Below are positions 11,124 through 18,267 of a DNA stretch of 64,000 nucleotides, piece by piece. The DNA is from Pseudomonas sp. MRSN 12121 (lineage in GTDB: Bacteria > Pseudomonadota > Gammaproteobacteria > Pseudomonadales > Pseudomonadaceae), in NCBI RefSeq assembly GCF_000931465.1, contig NZ_CP010892.1, positions 4,487,388 through 4,551,387 on the forward strand, read 5' to 3'. How positions within the stretch are numbered: position 1 is the stretch's first letter; every line of letters begins with the position of its first letter. The translations under genes and the position numbers were made by a program. The notes under the pieces were generated by a model. That model was not told the DNA's origin, did no database searches, and worked only from the letters and a program-made list of their open reading frames with translations.

Positions 11124-13069
11124 TGAGCGCCCCTGTCCTGACCACCCTGCTGGTGGCCAACCGCGGCGAGATCGCCTGCCGCGTGATGCGCACCGCCAAG
11201 GCCCTGGGCCTGACCACCGTGGCTGTGCACAGCGCCACCGACCGTGATGCCCGGCACAGCCGCGAAGCCGACTTGCGGGTCGACCTGGGCGGCAGCAAGG
11301 CCGCCGACAGCTACCTGCAGATCGACAAACTGATCGCCGCCGCCAAGGCCAGCGGCGCCCAGGCGATCCACCCGGGCTACGGCTTCCTCTCGGAAAACGC
11401 CGGTTTTGCCCGCGCCATCGAGGCCGCCGGCCTGATCTTCCTCGGCCCGCCGGCTTCGGCCATCGACGCCATGGGCAGCAAGTCGGCCGCCAAGGCCCTG
11501 ATGGAAACCGCTGGCGTGCCCCTGGTCCCGGGTTACCACGGCGAAGCCCAGGATCTGGAAACCTTCCGCCTCGCTGCCGAACGCATCGGCTACCCGGTGC
11601 TGCTCAAGGCCACCGCCGGGGGCGGCGGCAAGGGCATGAAAGTGGTGGAAGACGTCAGCCAGCTGGCCGAAGCCCTGGCCTCGGCCCAGCGTGAAGCGCA
11701 GTCGTCCTTTGGCGACGCGCGGATGCTGGTGGAGAAATACGTGCTCAAGCCGCGTCACGTGGAAATCCAGGTGTTCGCCGACCGGCACGGCAACTGCCTG
11801 TACCTCAACGAACGCGACTGCTCGATCCAGCGTCGCCACCAGAAAGTCGTCGAGGAAGCCCCGGCCCCGGGCCTGAGCGTCGAACAGCGCAAGGCCATGG
11901 GCGAAGCCGCGGTGCGCGCGGCCCAGGCCATCGGCTACGTCGGCGCCGGCACCGTGGAATTCCTGCTCGATGCCCGCGGCGAATTCTTCTTCATGGAAAT
12001 GAATACCCGCCTGCAGGTGGAACACCCGGTGACCGAAGCCATTACCGGGCTGGACCTGGTGGCCTGGCAGATCCGCGTGGCCCAGGGCGAAGCGTTGCCT
12101 CTCACCCAGGACCAGGTGCCGCTCAACGGCCATGCGATCGAAGTGCGGCTGTATGCCGAAGATCCGGGCAACGACTTCCTGCCGGCGACCGGGCGCCTGG
12201 AGCTGTACTGCGAATCGGCGCCGGGGCCGGGCCGACGGGTGGACAGTGGCGTCGCGGAAGGCGACAGCGTGTCGCCGTTCTACGACCCGATGCTCGGCAA
12301 GCTGATTGCCTGGGGCGAGAACCGCGAACAGGCGCGCTTGCGCCTGCTGGGCATGCTCGACGAGTTCGCCATCGGTGGATTGAAGACCAACCTGGCGTTC
12401 CTGCGGCGCATCATCGCTCATCCGGCCTTCGCCGCCGCCGAGCTGGATACCGGTTTTATCCCGCGTTATCAGGACCAACTACTACCGCCGGCCAGCGCCC
12501 TGGGCGACGAGTTCTGGCAGGCCGCCGCCCAGGCGTTCGCCCAGGGCCAGCCGAAGCAGCCGCGCGCCGACGACCGCCACTCCCCCTGGGCCGAAGCCAG
12601 CGGGTTGCGCCTCGGCCTGCCGCGGGAAACCGTGCTGCACCTGGAGTGCGAGGGGCAGGACCGGGCGCTCAAGCTGGATACGAGCAACGGCGCTATGCGC
12701 CTGGACGGAGAACGGCTGTCCATCGACCACCAGGGGCTGCGCCAGCAGCACCGGGCAATTCGCCAGGGCGACTCGCTGTATCTGCAGTGGCAGGGCGAGA
12801 TGCGTCGCGTCACGCCCTACGACCCGATCGCCGCGGTCGAGGCCAGCCACAGCCATCAAGGCGGCCTGACCGCGCCCATGAACGGCAGTATCGTGCGGGT
12901 CCTGGTACAGGCCGGGCAGAGCGTCGAGGCCGGGGCGCAACTGGTGGTGCTGGAGGCCATGAAGATGGAACACAGCATCCGTGCACCACAAGCCGGGGTG
13001 GTCAAGGCGCTGCATTGCCAGGAAGGCGAGATGGTCAGTGAGGGAAGTGCCCTGGTAGAGCTCGAATAA
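11123..13069 (+). CDS. liuD: Methylcrotonyl-CoA carboxylase alpha subunit (biotin carboxylase and biotin carrier)
   Basis: The 648-residue protein holds a biotin carboxylase N-terminal domain (LLVANRGEIACRVMRTAKALG), the ATP-grasp core (KATAGGGGKGMK, then FMEMNTRLQVEHPVTE), a linker region, and a C-terminal biotinyl domain with EAMKMEH whose Lys, near residue 614, carries biotin. With LiuB it forms the ATP- and bicarbonate-dependent carboxylase. The ATG at 11123 is chosen over the TTG at 11120 because AAGGAG at 11109-11114 is well spaced and the ATG overlaps the liuC stop. It ends the operon; a hairpin terminator follows. Confidence 0.96.
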   Translation: MSAPVLTTLLVANRGEIACRVMRTAKALGLTTVAVHSATDRDARHSREADLRVDLGGSKAADSYLQIDKLIAAAKASGAQAIHPGYGFLSENAGFARAIEAAGLIFLGPPASAIDAMGSKSAAKALMETAGVPLVPGYHGEAQDLETFRLAAERIGYPVLLKATAGGGGKGMKVVEDVSQLAEALASAQREAQSSFGDARMLVEKYVLKPRHVEIQVFADRHGNCLYLNERDCSIQRRHQKVVEEAPAPGLSVEQRKAMGEAAVRAAQAIGYVGAGTVEFLLDARGEFFFMEMNTRLQVEHPVTEAITGLDLVAWQIRVAQGEALPLTQDQVPLNGHAIEVRLYAEDPGNDFLPATGRLELYCESAPGPGRRVDSGVAEGDSVSPFYDPMLGKLIAWGENREQARLRLLGMLDEFAIGGLKTNLAFLRRIIAHPAFAAAELDTGFIPRYQDQLLPPASALGDEFWQAAAQAFAQGQPKQPRADDRHSPWAEASGLRLGLPRETVLHLECEGQDRALKLDTSNGAMRLDGERLSIDHQGLRQQHRAIRQGDSLYLQWQGEMRRVTPYDPIAAVEASHSHQGGLTAPMNGSIVRVLVQAGQSVEAGAQLVVLEAMKMEHSIRAPQAGVVKALHCQEGEMVSEGSALVELE

Positions 13070-13087
13070 GCTCTTGAGGCCAAAGAT

Positions 13088-13120
13088 CGTTCCCGCAGCT
13101 TTGCGGGAACGGTCGTATTT
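13088..13120. terminator. Terminator after liuD
   Basis: CGTTCCCGCA (13088-13097) pairs perfectly with TGCGGGAACG (13102-13111) around a four-base loop, followed by GTCGTATTTTT. It separates liuD from the convergent repressor gene and can serve the liu operon. Confidence 0.8.
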
Positions 13121-13125
13121 TTACG

Positions 13126-13791
13126 TCAGAATTTCGCGGTAGCCTGCACCACTACACCAATAATCCGACAGTCATCACTGTAAAGAGCTTTCGGGTAAGT
13201 CGGATTAAGCGGCATCAGATAACGTTGCCCGCCCTCTTCCACCAGCTTGCGGAAGATCGCCTCGGTACTGCCCGGGCATTGCACGATCACCAGCTTGCCG
13301 GGCACCGCTTCCACCGCCGGATCCACCAGGATCAGCATGTCCTGGGCGATGCTCAGGCCACTGGGAGCGATCATCGCGTCGCCCACCACGACCAGCCAGA
13401 ACGCCGAGCCCTGCGCCTGGTAGTCGGACAGCTCGTAACGCTCCCCGGCATACCCCGTGCCGCCAGCCTCGCGAACCTCGCCAACGCCCCGCCAGTCGCT
13501 GACCGGGTAGCGGAAATACGGGTTGTATTTGTGCGCCAGGGACGGCTCGTCCAGCAGCGGCTGGCCCTCGTCATCCACCTGCGGTTTCTCGCGAATCACC
13601 AGGGCGACTTCAAGGAAACCCAGGCCGATTTCCTCGAGCACACGGTTCATGTCTTCGATCTTCGGCTGGCGTCTTTTACTCAGCCAGTGACCGATGCCGC
13701 CCTGGGACATGCCCAGGCGTTCCGCGAGCTTTTCTTGGGTGACCTTGCGGTCCTTCATGTTGGATTTAACCAACTCGATCCATTTGTCCAT
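13126..13791 (-). CDS. CI/LexA-like (XRE + S24) repressor with inactivated protease domain
   Basis: The 221-residue protein has an N-terminal helix-turn-helix (VTQEKLAERLGMSQGGIGHWLSKRR, about residues 17-41) and a C-terminal S24 fold, the plan of lambda CI, PrtR and LexA. The nucleophile motif reads VVGDAM with Ala139 where Ser is expected. The segment aligned with CI Lys192 reads FRKL with Arg181 in that place, although the following YLMPLNPTYP is CI-like. Self-cleavage is therefore unlikely. Met at 13791 (MDKWIELVK) is chosen over 13833, since the upstream residues are not conserved-looking and would cover an operator-like site. No phage genes adjoin it. It is divergent from a DUF6124 gene. 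Confidence 0.85.
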   Translation of the reverse strand: MDKWIELVKSNMKDRKVTQEKLAERLGMSQGGIGHWLSKRRQPKIEDMNRVLEEIGLGFLEVALVIREKPQVDDEGQPLLDEPSLAHKYNPYFRYPVSDWRGVGEVREAGGTGYAGERYELSDYQAQGSAFWLVVVGDAMIAPSGLSIAQDMLILVDPAVEAVPGKLVIVQCPGSTEAIFRKLVEEGGQRYLMPLNPTYPKALYSDDCRIIGVVVQATAKF

Positions 13792-13800
13792 GGCCGGAAC

Positions 13801-13874
13801 AATACGTTGTGTATTTCGGCCCTCAACACACAAGTTGTAGTATTTGAAACCTAGTCACAAATACATTAAGTATT
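13801..13874. promoter_or_regulatory. Three phased operator-like sites between repressor and DUF6124 gene
   Basis: AATAC-N5-GTATT occurs exactly at 13801-13815 and at 13860-13874. A third, degenerate copy (ACAAG-N5-GTATT) lies at 13830-13844. Centres are near 13808, 13837 and 13867, that is 29-30 bases apart, about three helical turns. The first site is ten bases from the repressor start codon. Cooperative binding by the CI-like protein is the natural guess. Confidence 0.6.
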
Positions 13875-13921
13875 ACCCTTTCCAGACCCTCTCAATTCCA
13901 CGTCAAAGGATGGAACCGCTC

Positions 13922-14263
13922 ATGAACAGCATCAGCAAAGACGCTCCGGAACTGGAAACCGACGTCGACTTCAACGCCCTCAAGGACAGCGAAGCCGCCC
14001 GCCGAGCCATGGACTATTACTTGAAACCGGCTGTTTCAGAATCGCTGGCCGACGAGAAGTTCTTCGAAGTCCGGCACAGCATCAGCAGCGAGGAAGCCAT
14101 GATCCACGCCTCCGACCTGCTGCGCTGCGCCGCGGCGAGCGCCTACGAGGCAGCCGACCACCTGCGCGGCACCCGGCGGGACCTGGCGTTTTCCGTGGTG
14201 CACATGATCGATATGGCCAAGGCGCTGGTGGATCGTTCGCTCGACAGCCATCGCCAGGAATGA
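13922..14263 (+). CDS. DUF6124 family protein
   Basis: A 113-residue soluble protein without signal peptide or membrane segment. The pattern ARRAMDYYLKPAV, then EEAMIHASDLLRCAAASAYEAADHL, then RDLAFSVVHMIDMAKALVDRSLD matches the Pseudomonas DUF6124 family, which is mostly helical and of unknown function. ATG at 13922 is preferred because AAAGGA ends eleven bases upstream; ATG at 13910 is possible. Three operator-like sites and the divergent CI-like gene suggest it is repressed by that protein. Confidence 0.75.
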   Translation: MNSISKDAPELETDVDFNALKDSEAARRAMDYYLKPAVSESLADEKFFEVRHSISSEEAMIHASDLLRCAAASAYEAADHLRGTRRDLAFSVVHMIDMAKALVDRSLDSHRQE

Positions 14264-14353
14264 GCGCGACAGGGCTGGGCACGACTCGGCCCGCCGCTGG
14301 ATCCGGCAAGCGAAAGAGAAAGGAAATTTTTTCTATCGGGCGAAGAAAAACAT

Positions 14354-14383
14354 TTGACTTGCAAATGATAATGATTATTATTG
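14354..14383 (+). promoter_or_regulatory. Fur-controlled promoter of the PrrF sRNA
   Basis: TTGACT (14354-14359) and TATTAT (14376-14381) form a sigma-70 promoter with a 16-bp spacer. GATAATGATTATTATTG, overlapping the -10, closely matches the Fur box GATAATGATAATCATTATC. Iron-loaded Fur would block transcription, so the RNA is made in iron starvation. Confidence 0.85.
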
Positions 14384-14388
14384 CAAGC

Positions 14389-14502
14389 AACTGATCGCGA
14401 GATCAGTCGATAACCCAAGAGACCTTAGGTCGGACTCCTGGATTATCTCCTCATCAGGCTAATCACGGTTTTTGACCCGGCTTTTTGCCGGGTCTTTTTT
14501 TT
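14389..14502 (+). ncRNA. prrF: PrrF iron-responsive sRNA
   Basis: The ~114-nt transcript starts in a short hairpin (CTGATCGCGAGATCAG) and contains the strongly conserved PrrF core AGGTCGGACTCCTGG followed by the unpaired anti-mRNA stretch TTATCTCCTCATCAGG, then a GC-rich terminator. PrrF pairs through Hfq with mRNAs of iron-rich proteins (sdhCDAB, katA, sodB in P. aeruginosa) to spare iron. Only one copy is visible, so it is one of two dispersed copies (prrF1 or prrF2) expected outside P. aeruginosa. The 5' end is inferred from the promoter. Confidence 0.93.
14474..14502 (+). terminator. PrrF terminator
   Basis: GACCCGGC (14474-14481), loop TTTTT, GCCGGGTC (14487-14494), then eight T residues. 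Confidence 0.93.
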
Positions 14503-14769
14503 CTGCCAGTTTTTCTGGCTTGGCTTCAGGCTAATGAAGTCGGGTACCGCTTGATGGGCGGCGATGATAGCAAAAGAATGCCTCATTGCAAGCCGACGCC
14601 CACCGCAACGGCTGGCAAATCCTAAAACAGCGCTTGAGAATCAATCGCATAGCTTCTAAGCTGCTTTTGCGTCAAGGACGACGCCCCCCTTCCCTCGCTG
14701 AAATTGCCCCCCTGCCACTCCCTCGCCTTGCTACAGTAACGGCCATAAAAATCATATTCAGGAAGGACT

Positions 14770-15921
14770 ATGACCGTGGCCCAAAGCTCGTTTCAGATCT
14801 CTGCCAATTTCGACAGCGGCAACATCGAAGTACTGGATGCCAGCAACCCCTCGCAAGTCATGCTGGCCATCAAGCCCGACACGCGCAGCGCGCATTTCCA
14901 GTGGTTCCACTTCAAGGCCAGCGGCCTGCATGTCGGCCAGGAACACTGGTTCCGCCTGAGCAACGCCAGCAAATCCTCGTACAACAAGGCCTGGGCCGGT
15001 TACCAGGCGGTGGCGTCCTACGATCACGTCAACTGGTTCCGCGTGCCGACGATTTTCGAAGGCGATAGCCTGCGCTTCTGCCTGGAAGCCACCCAGACCC
15101 ACGCCTGGTTCGCCTACTTCGAGCCCTACAGCCGCGGCCGCCATGACTGGCTGATCGAGCAGGCCCTGAACAAGGCCGGCACCGAGCTGCTGGCCACCGG
15201 CAAGAGCGTCGAGGGCCGGGATATCCAGCTGTTGCGCAAAGGCAGCGGCGGCGAAGGCCGGCGCAAGGTGTGGATCATCGCCCAGCAGCATCCCGGGGAG
15301 CACATGGCCGAATGGTTCATGGAGGGGGTGATCGAACGCCTGCAGCACCACGACGATGCCGAGCTGAACCGCCTGCTGGCCAGCGCCGACCTGTACCTGG
15401 TGCCGAACATGAACCCCGACGGCGCCTTCCACGGCCACCTGCGCACCAACGCCATGGGCCAGGACCTCAACCGTGCCTGGCAGAACGCCAGCCAGGAGCT
15501 CAGCCCCGAGGTGCTGTTCGTCCATCAGCAGATGGAGCGATACGGCGTCGACCTGTTCCTCGACGTGCACGGCGACGAGGAAATCCCCCACGTATTTACC
15601 GCCGGTTGCGAAGGCAACCCGGGCTACACGCCGCGCCTGGCCAAGCTCGAGGAACATTTCCGCAGCCACCTGAAGCACAAGACCCGGGACTTCCAGACCA
15701 CCCACGGCTACACCCGGGACAAACCCGGCGAAGCCAACATGACCCTGGCCTGCAACGCCGTCGGCGAGAAGTTCGACTGCCTGGCGCTGACCCTGGAAAT
15801 GCCGTTCAAGGACCACGACGACAATCCCAACCCGCTCACCGGCTGGTCCGGCAAGCGTTCGATGCAGTTGGGCAAGGATGTCCTCAGCACCGTGGCCGAC
15901 ATGGTCGGCGTGCTGCGCTGA
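14770..15921 (+). CDS. M14-type cytosolic zinc carboxypeptidase (AGBL/Nna1-like)
   Basis: The 383-residue protein has an N-terminal beta domain (about residues 1-125, with FHFKASGL and NWFRVPTIFEGDSLRF) typical of cytosolic carboxypeptidases, followed by the M14 catalytic domain. His174 and Glu177 (QQHPGEHMAEW) and His267 (DVHGDEE) are the zinc ligands. NPDGAFHGHLRTNAMGQDLNR gives substrate-binding Asn and Arg, and the Glu in LTLEMPFKD is the likely catalytic base. No signal peptide is seen. Eukaryotic relatives remove glutamates from tubulin; the bacterial substrate is unknown. It stands alone and ends in a perfect hairpin. Confidence 0.9.
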   Translation: MTVAQSSFQISANFDSGNIEVLDASNPSQVMLAIKPDTRSAHFQWFHFKASGLHVGQEHWFRLSNASKSSYNKAWAGYQAVASYDHVNWFRVPTIFEGDSLRFCLEATQTHAWFAYFEPYSRGRHDWLIEQALNKAGTELLATGKSVEGRDIQLLRKGSGGEGRRKVWIIAQQHPGEHMAEWFMEGVIERLQHHDDAELNRLLASADLYLVPNMNPDGAFHGHLRTNAMGQDLNRAWQNASQELSPEVLFVHQQMERYGVDLFLDVHGDEEIPHVFTAGCEGNPGYTPRLAKLEEHFRSHLKHKTRDFQTTHGYTRDKPGEANMTLACNAVGEKFDCLALTLEMPFKDHDDNPNPLTGWSGKRSMQLGKDVLSTVADMVGVLR

Positions 15922-15930
15922 CCACCCTGC

Positions 15931-15958
15931 GCTGGCTGCGGGAGCACCCGCAGCCAGC
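15931..15958. terminator. Bidirectional hairpin between convergent genes
   Basis: GCTGGCTGCGGG (15931-15942) pairs perfectly with CCCGCAGCCAGC (15947-15958) around AGCA. It lies between the ends of the carboxypeptidase and the HxlR gene. T-tracts are weak. Confidence 0.65.
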
Positions 15959-15960
15959 GG

Positions 15961-16407
15961 CTATGGCACCGGCACCCGCCGGCAATCCTCAGGCCCGAGC
16001 AGGCGCCCGTCCGCCGAGCGCAGTTCCAGCGGCCGCACCGGCTGCCCCTGCTGGCGGTCGACCATCAGCGAATGCGTCTCCCCCGCCTCATAGAAATACC
16101 GCTCGCCCCACTGCCGCAGGCCGATGATCAGGTTGAACAGGCCGTTGCCCTTCTCCGTCAGCACATATTCCTGATAGGCACTGCCGTCGGAGGCCGGCAC
16201 GACCTCGAAGATGCCGTGCGCCACCAGGGTCCGCAGGCGCGCAGCGAGGATGTTCTTGGCCATTCCCAGATTGCGCTGGAATTCGCTGAAGCGACGGATG
16301 CCATCGAAGGCATCGCGGACGATCAGCAGCGACCACCAGTCGCCGATGGCGTCCAGGGAGCGGGCCACCGGGCATTCGGCGCCTTCCAGGCTTGTACGTT
16401 TGACCAT
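15961..16407 (-). CDS. HxlR-family transcriptional regulator
   Basis: The 148-residue protein is a single HxlR winged-helix domain: CPVARSLDAIGDWWSLLIVRDAFDGIRRFSEFQRNLGMAKNIL with the usual initial Cys, then LAARLRTLVAHGIFE and YVLTEKGNGLF. An extra ~40-residue tail follows. The Met of MVKRTSLEGAECP at 16407 is used because the domain starts there. Divergent from an MFS exporter, with two identical dyads in the gap, it is almost certainly that gene's regulator. HxlR proteins often sense electrophiles through the conserved Cys. Confidence 0.9.
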   Translation of the reverse strand: MVKRTSLEGAECPVARSLDAIGDWWSLLIVRDAFDGIRRFSEFQRNLGMAKNILAARLRTLVAHGIFEVVPASDGSAYQEYVLTEKGNGLFNLIIGLRQWGERYFYEAGETHSLMVDRQQGQPVRPLELRSADGRLLGPEDCRRVPVP

Positions 16408-16431
16408 GGGGACTGACTCGCGACGGAAAAG

Positions 16432-16488
16432 TGGTTGCAATATAAAACCAGCGTCACTACCGTACAACTGGTTTCATAAAGCAACCAG
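16432..16488. promoter_or_regulatory. Paired TGGTT-N9-AACCA operator dyads
   Basis: TGGTT/AACCA inverted repeats with the same nine-base spacing occur at 16432-16450 and 16469-16487 (the latter extended to CTGGTT/AACCAG). Their centres are 37 bases apart. They occupy the divergent gap between the HxlR and MFS genes and are the likely HxlR binding sites. Confidence 0.65.
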
Positions 16489-16502
16489 AATTCGGAGCCG
16501 CC

Positions 16503-17714
16503 ATGACCTCAGCCCTTGCCCCCTTGCCGACCGCCCCTCTCTCGGCGCCGGTGGTGCTGCTCTTCGCCATGGCCTGCGGGCTGGCGGTGGGCAACGTCTA
16601 TTACGCCCAGCCCCTGCTCGATGCCATGGCCCATAGCCTGGCCATGTCGCCGGCGACCATCGGCCTGGTGATCAGCCTGACCCAGGTCGGCTACGGCCTC
16701 GGCCTGCTGTTCCTGGTTCCCCTGGGCGACCTGTTGAACCGCCGGCGCCTGATCGTCGGCCAGACGGGCTTGTCGGTCGGTGCGCTGCTGATGGTGGCGC
16801 TCGCGACGGACAGCACCTGGCTGCTGCTGGGCATGGCCCTGACCGGGCTGCTGGCGGTGGTCACCCAGGTGCTGGTGGCCTATGCCGCGAACCTGGCCGC
16901 GCCCGGCCTGCGCGGCCGGGTGGTCGGCAGTGTGACCAGCGGCATCGTGCTCGGCATCCTGCTGGCGCGCACGGTGTCGGGAACCATGGCCGACCTGGCC
17001 GGTTGGCGCTCGGTCTACTGGCTGTCGGCCGGGCTGACCCTGCTCATGGCGCTGTCGTTGTGGCGGGTGCTGCCCAAGGTCGAACAACCGGCCACCCGGC
17101 ACAGCTACGGCCGGTTGATCCGCTCGCTGTTCGGCCTGTTTCGCGAAGAAAAAGTACTGCGCGACCGCGCGGTGCTGGCGATGCTGATCTTCGCCGCCGG
17201 CACCGTGCTGTGGACGCCCCTGGTACTGCCCCTGAGCGCCCCGCCGCTGTCGCTGTCGCACACCGAGATCGGCCTGTTCGGCCTTGCCGGTGCCGCCGGC
17301 GCCCTGGGCGCGGCACGTGCCGGACGGCTGGCCGACCGTGGCCTGGGCCAGTGGACCAGCGGCCTGGCCCTCTGCCTGATGCTGGTTGCCTGGTGGCCGA
17401 TCGCCTATACCCAGTCGTCGCTCTGGGCGTTGCTGCTGGGGGTGATCGTCTTCGACCTGGGCCTGCAAGCGGTGCATGTCACCAGCCAGAGCCTGATCTA
17501 CGCCACCCGCCCCGAGGCCCAGAGCCGCCTGGCCGCGGGCTACATGCTGTTCTATTCGATCGGCAGCGCCAGCGGCTCGATCGGCGCCACCGCCCTCTAC
17601 GCCCGGACCGGCTGGACCGGAGTGTGCCTGCTGGGCGCGGCGATCAACGGCGTGGCGCTGCTCTACTGGTTATGGAGCCTGCCCCCGCGCACATCCCCGG
17701 TGCACGCGGGGTGA
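16503..17714 (+). CDS. MFS transporter (DHA1-like)
   Basis: The 403-residue protein has about twelve hydrophobic segments, beginning at VVLLFAMACGLAVGNVYYAQPLLDAM. The loop 2-3 motif GDLLNRRRLIVG is the MFS motif A variant of drug:proton antiporters. Inner-membrane efflux of a small compound is the likely role. Divergence from an HxlR regulator fits inducible efflux. Substrate is not predictable. Confidence 0.9.
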   Translation: MTSALAPLPTAPLSAPVVLLFAMACGLAVGNVYYAQPLLDAMAHSLAMSPATIGLVISLTQVGYGLGLLFLVPLGDLLNRRRLIVGQTGLSVGALLMVALATDSTWLLLGMALTGLLAVVTQVLVAYAANLAAPGLRGRVVGSVTSGIVLGILLARTVSGTMADLAGWRSVYWLSAGLTLLMALSLWRVLPKVEQPATRHSYGRLIRSLFGLFREEKVLRDRAVLAMLIFAAGTVLWTPLVLPLSAPPLSLSHTEIGLFGLAGAAGALGAARAGRLADRGLGQWTSGLALCLMLVAWWPIAYTQSSLWALLLGVIVFDLGLQAVHVTSQSLIYATRPEAQSRLAAGYMLFYSIGSASGSIGATALYARTGWTGVCLLGAAINGVALLYWLWSLPPRTSPVHAG

Positions 17715-17727
17715 GCCGCCACGCCTC

Positions 17728-18267
17728 TCAATGCCTGCCGCGCAGCATGCTCTGCAACACCCCGTCGCGGCGCACCCAACCATGGAACAGCGCCGCCGCC
17801 AGATGCAACAGCACGGTCAGGAACAGCAGGTAGGCGAGAAAGCCATGGGCCTTGCGCAACAGGGCGAACAACGAGGCATTGGCGGGCAGGATCGCTGGCA
17901 ATTGCAGCGAGCTGGACAGCATCACCGGATCGCCCGCCGCCGAGATCATCGCCCAGCCCAGCAGCGGCAGGATCAGCATCAGTGCATACAGCAAGCCATG
18001 CGAAACCTTGGCCGCCAGCGCCTGCCAGGCCGGCAGGTCCGCCGGCAAGGGCGGTTGACGGGTGGAAAAGCGCACGAACAGGCGCACCACCGCCAGCAGC
18101 AAGATAGCGATGCCCAGTGGCTTGTGCAGGTGCAGCAGCCATTCGTGACGTTCGGACACCGAGGCCGCCATGCCCGCGCCGATAAACAGCATGGCCAGGA
18201 TCAGCAGCGCCATCAGCCAGTGCAGCAGGCGCGCCAGCGGCGCGAAGTGGTTCGGTTGGGCGCTCAT
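17728..18267 (-). CDS. Cytochrome b561 family protein
   Basis: The 179-residue protein has four membrane segments with the b561 pattern of haem-ligand histidines: FAPLARLLHWLMALLIL, EWLLHLHKPLGIAIL, KVSHGLLYALMLILPLLGW and KAHGFLAYLLFLTVLLHLAAALFH. It would shuttle electrons from quinol to a periplasmic partner. It follows the catalase-like peroxidase with a four-base overlap, so the two are probably a functional pair in which b561 supplies electrons for peroxide reduction. Confidence 0.9.
   Translation of the reverse strand: MSAQPNHFAPLARLLHWLMALLILAMLFIGAGMAASVSERHEWLLHLHKPLGIAILLLAVVRLFVRFSTRQPPLPADLPAWQALAAKVSHGLLYALMLILPLLGWAMISAAGDPVMLSSSLQLPAILPANASLFALLRKAHGFLAYLLFLTVLLHLAAALFHGWVRRDGVLQSMLRGRH

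Noticed and set aside
13126..14263. Prophage edge
   Set aside because: Only the CI-like gene hints at phage; no integrase, structural or lysis genes are near, and its protease site is dead.
14082..14418. Minus-strand frames across the PrrF region
   Set aside because: They cross the Fur box and sRNA promoter and lack a ribosome-binding site; PrrF explains the sequence.
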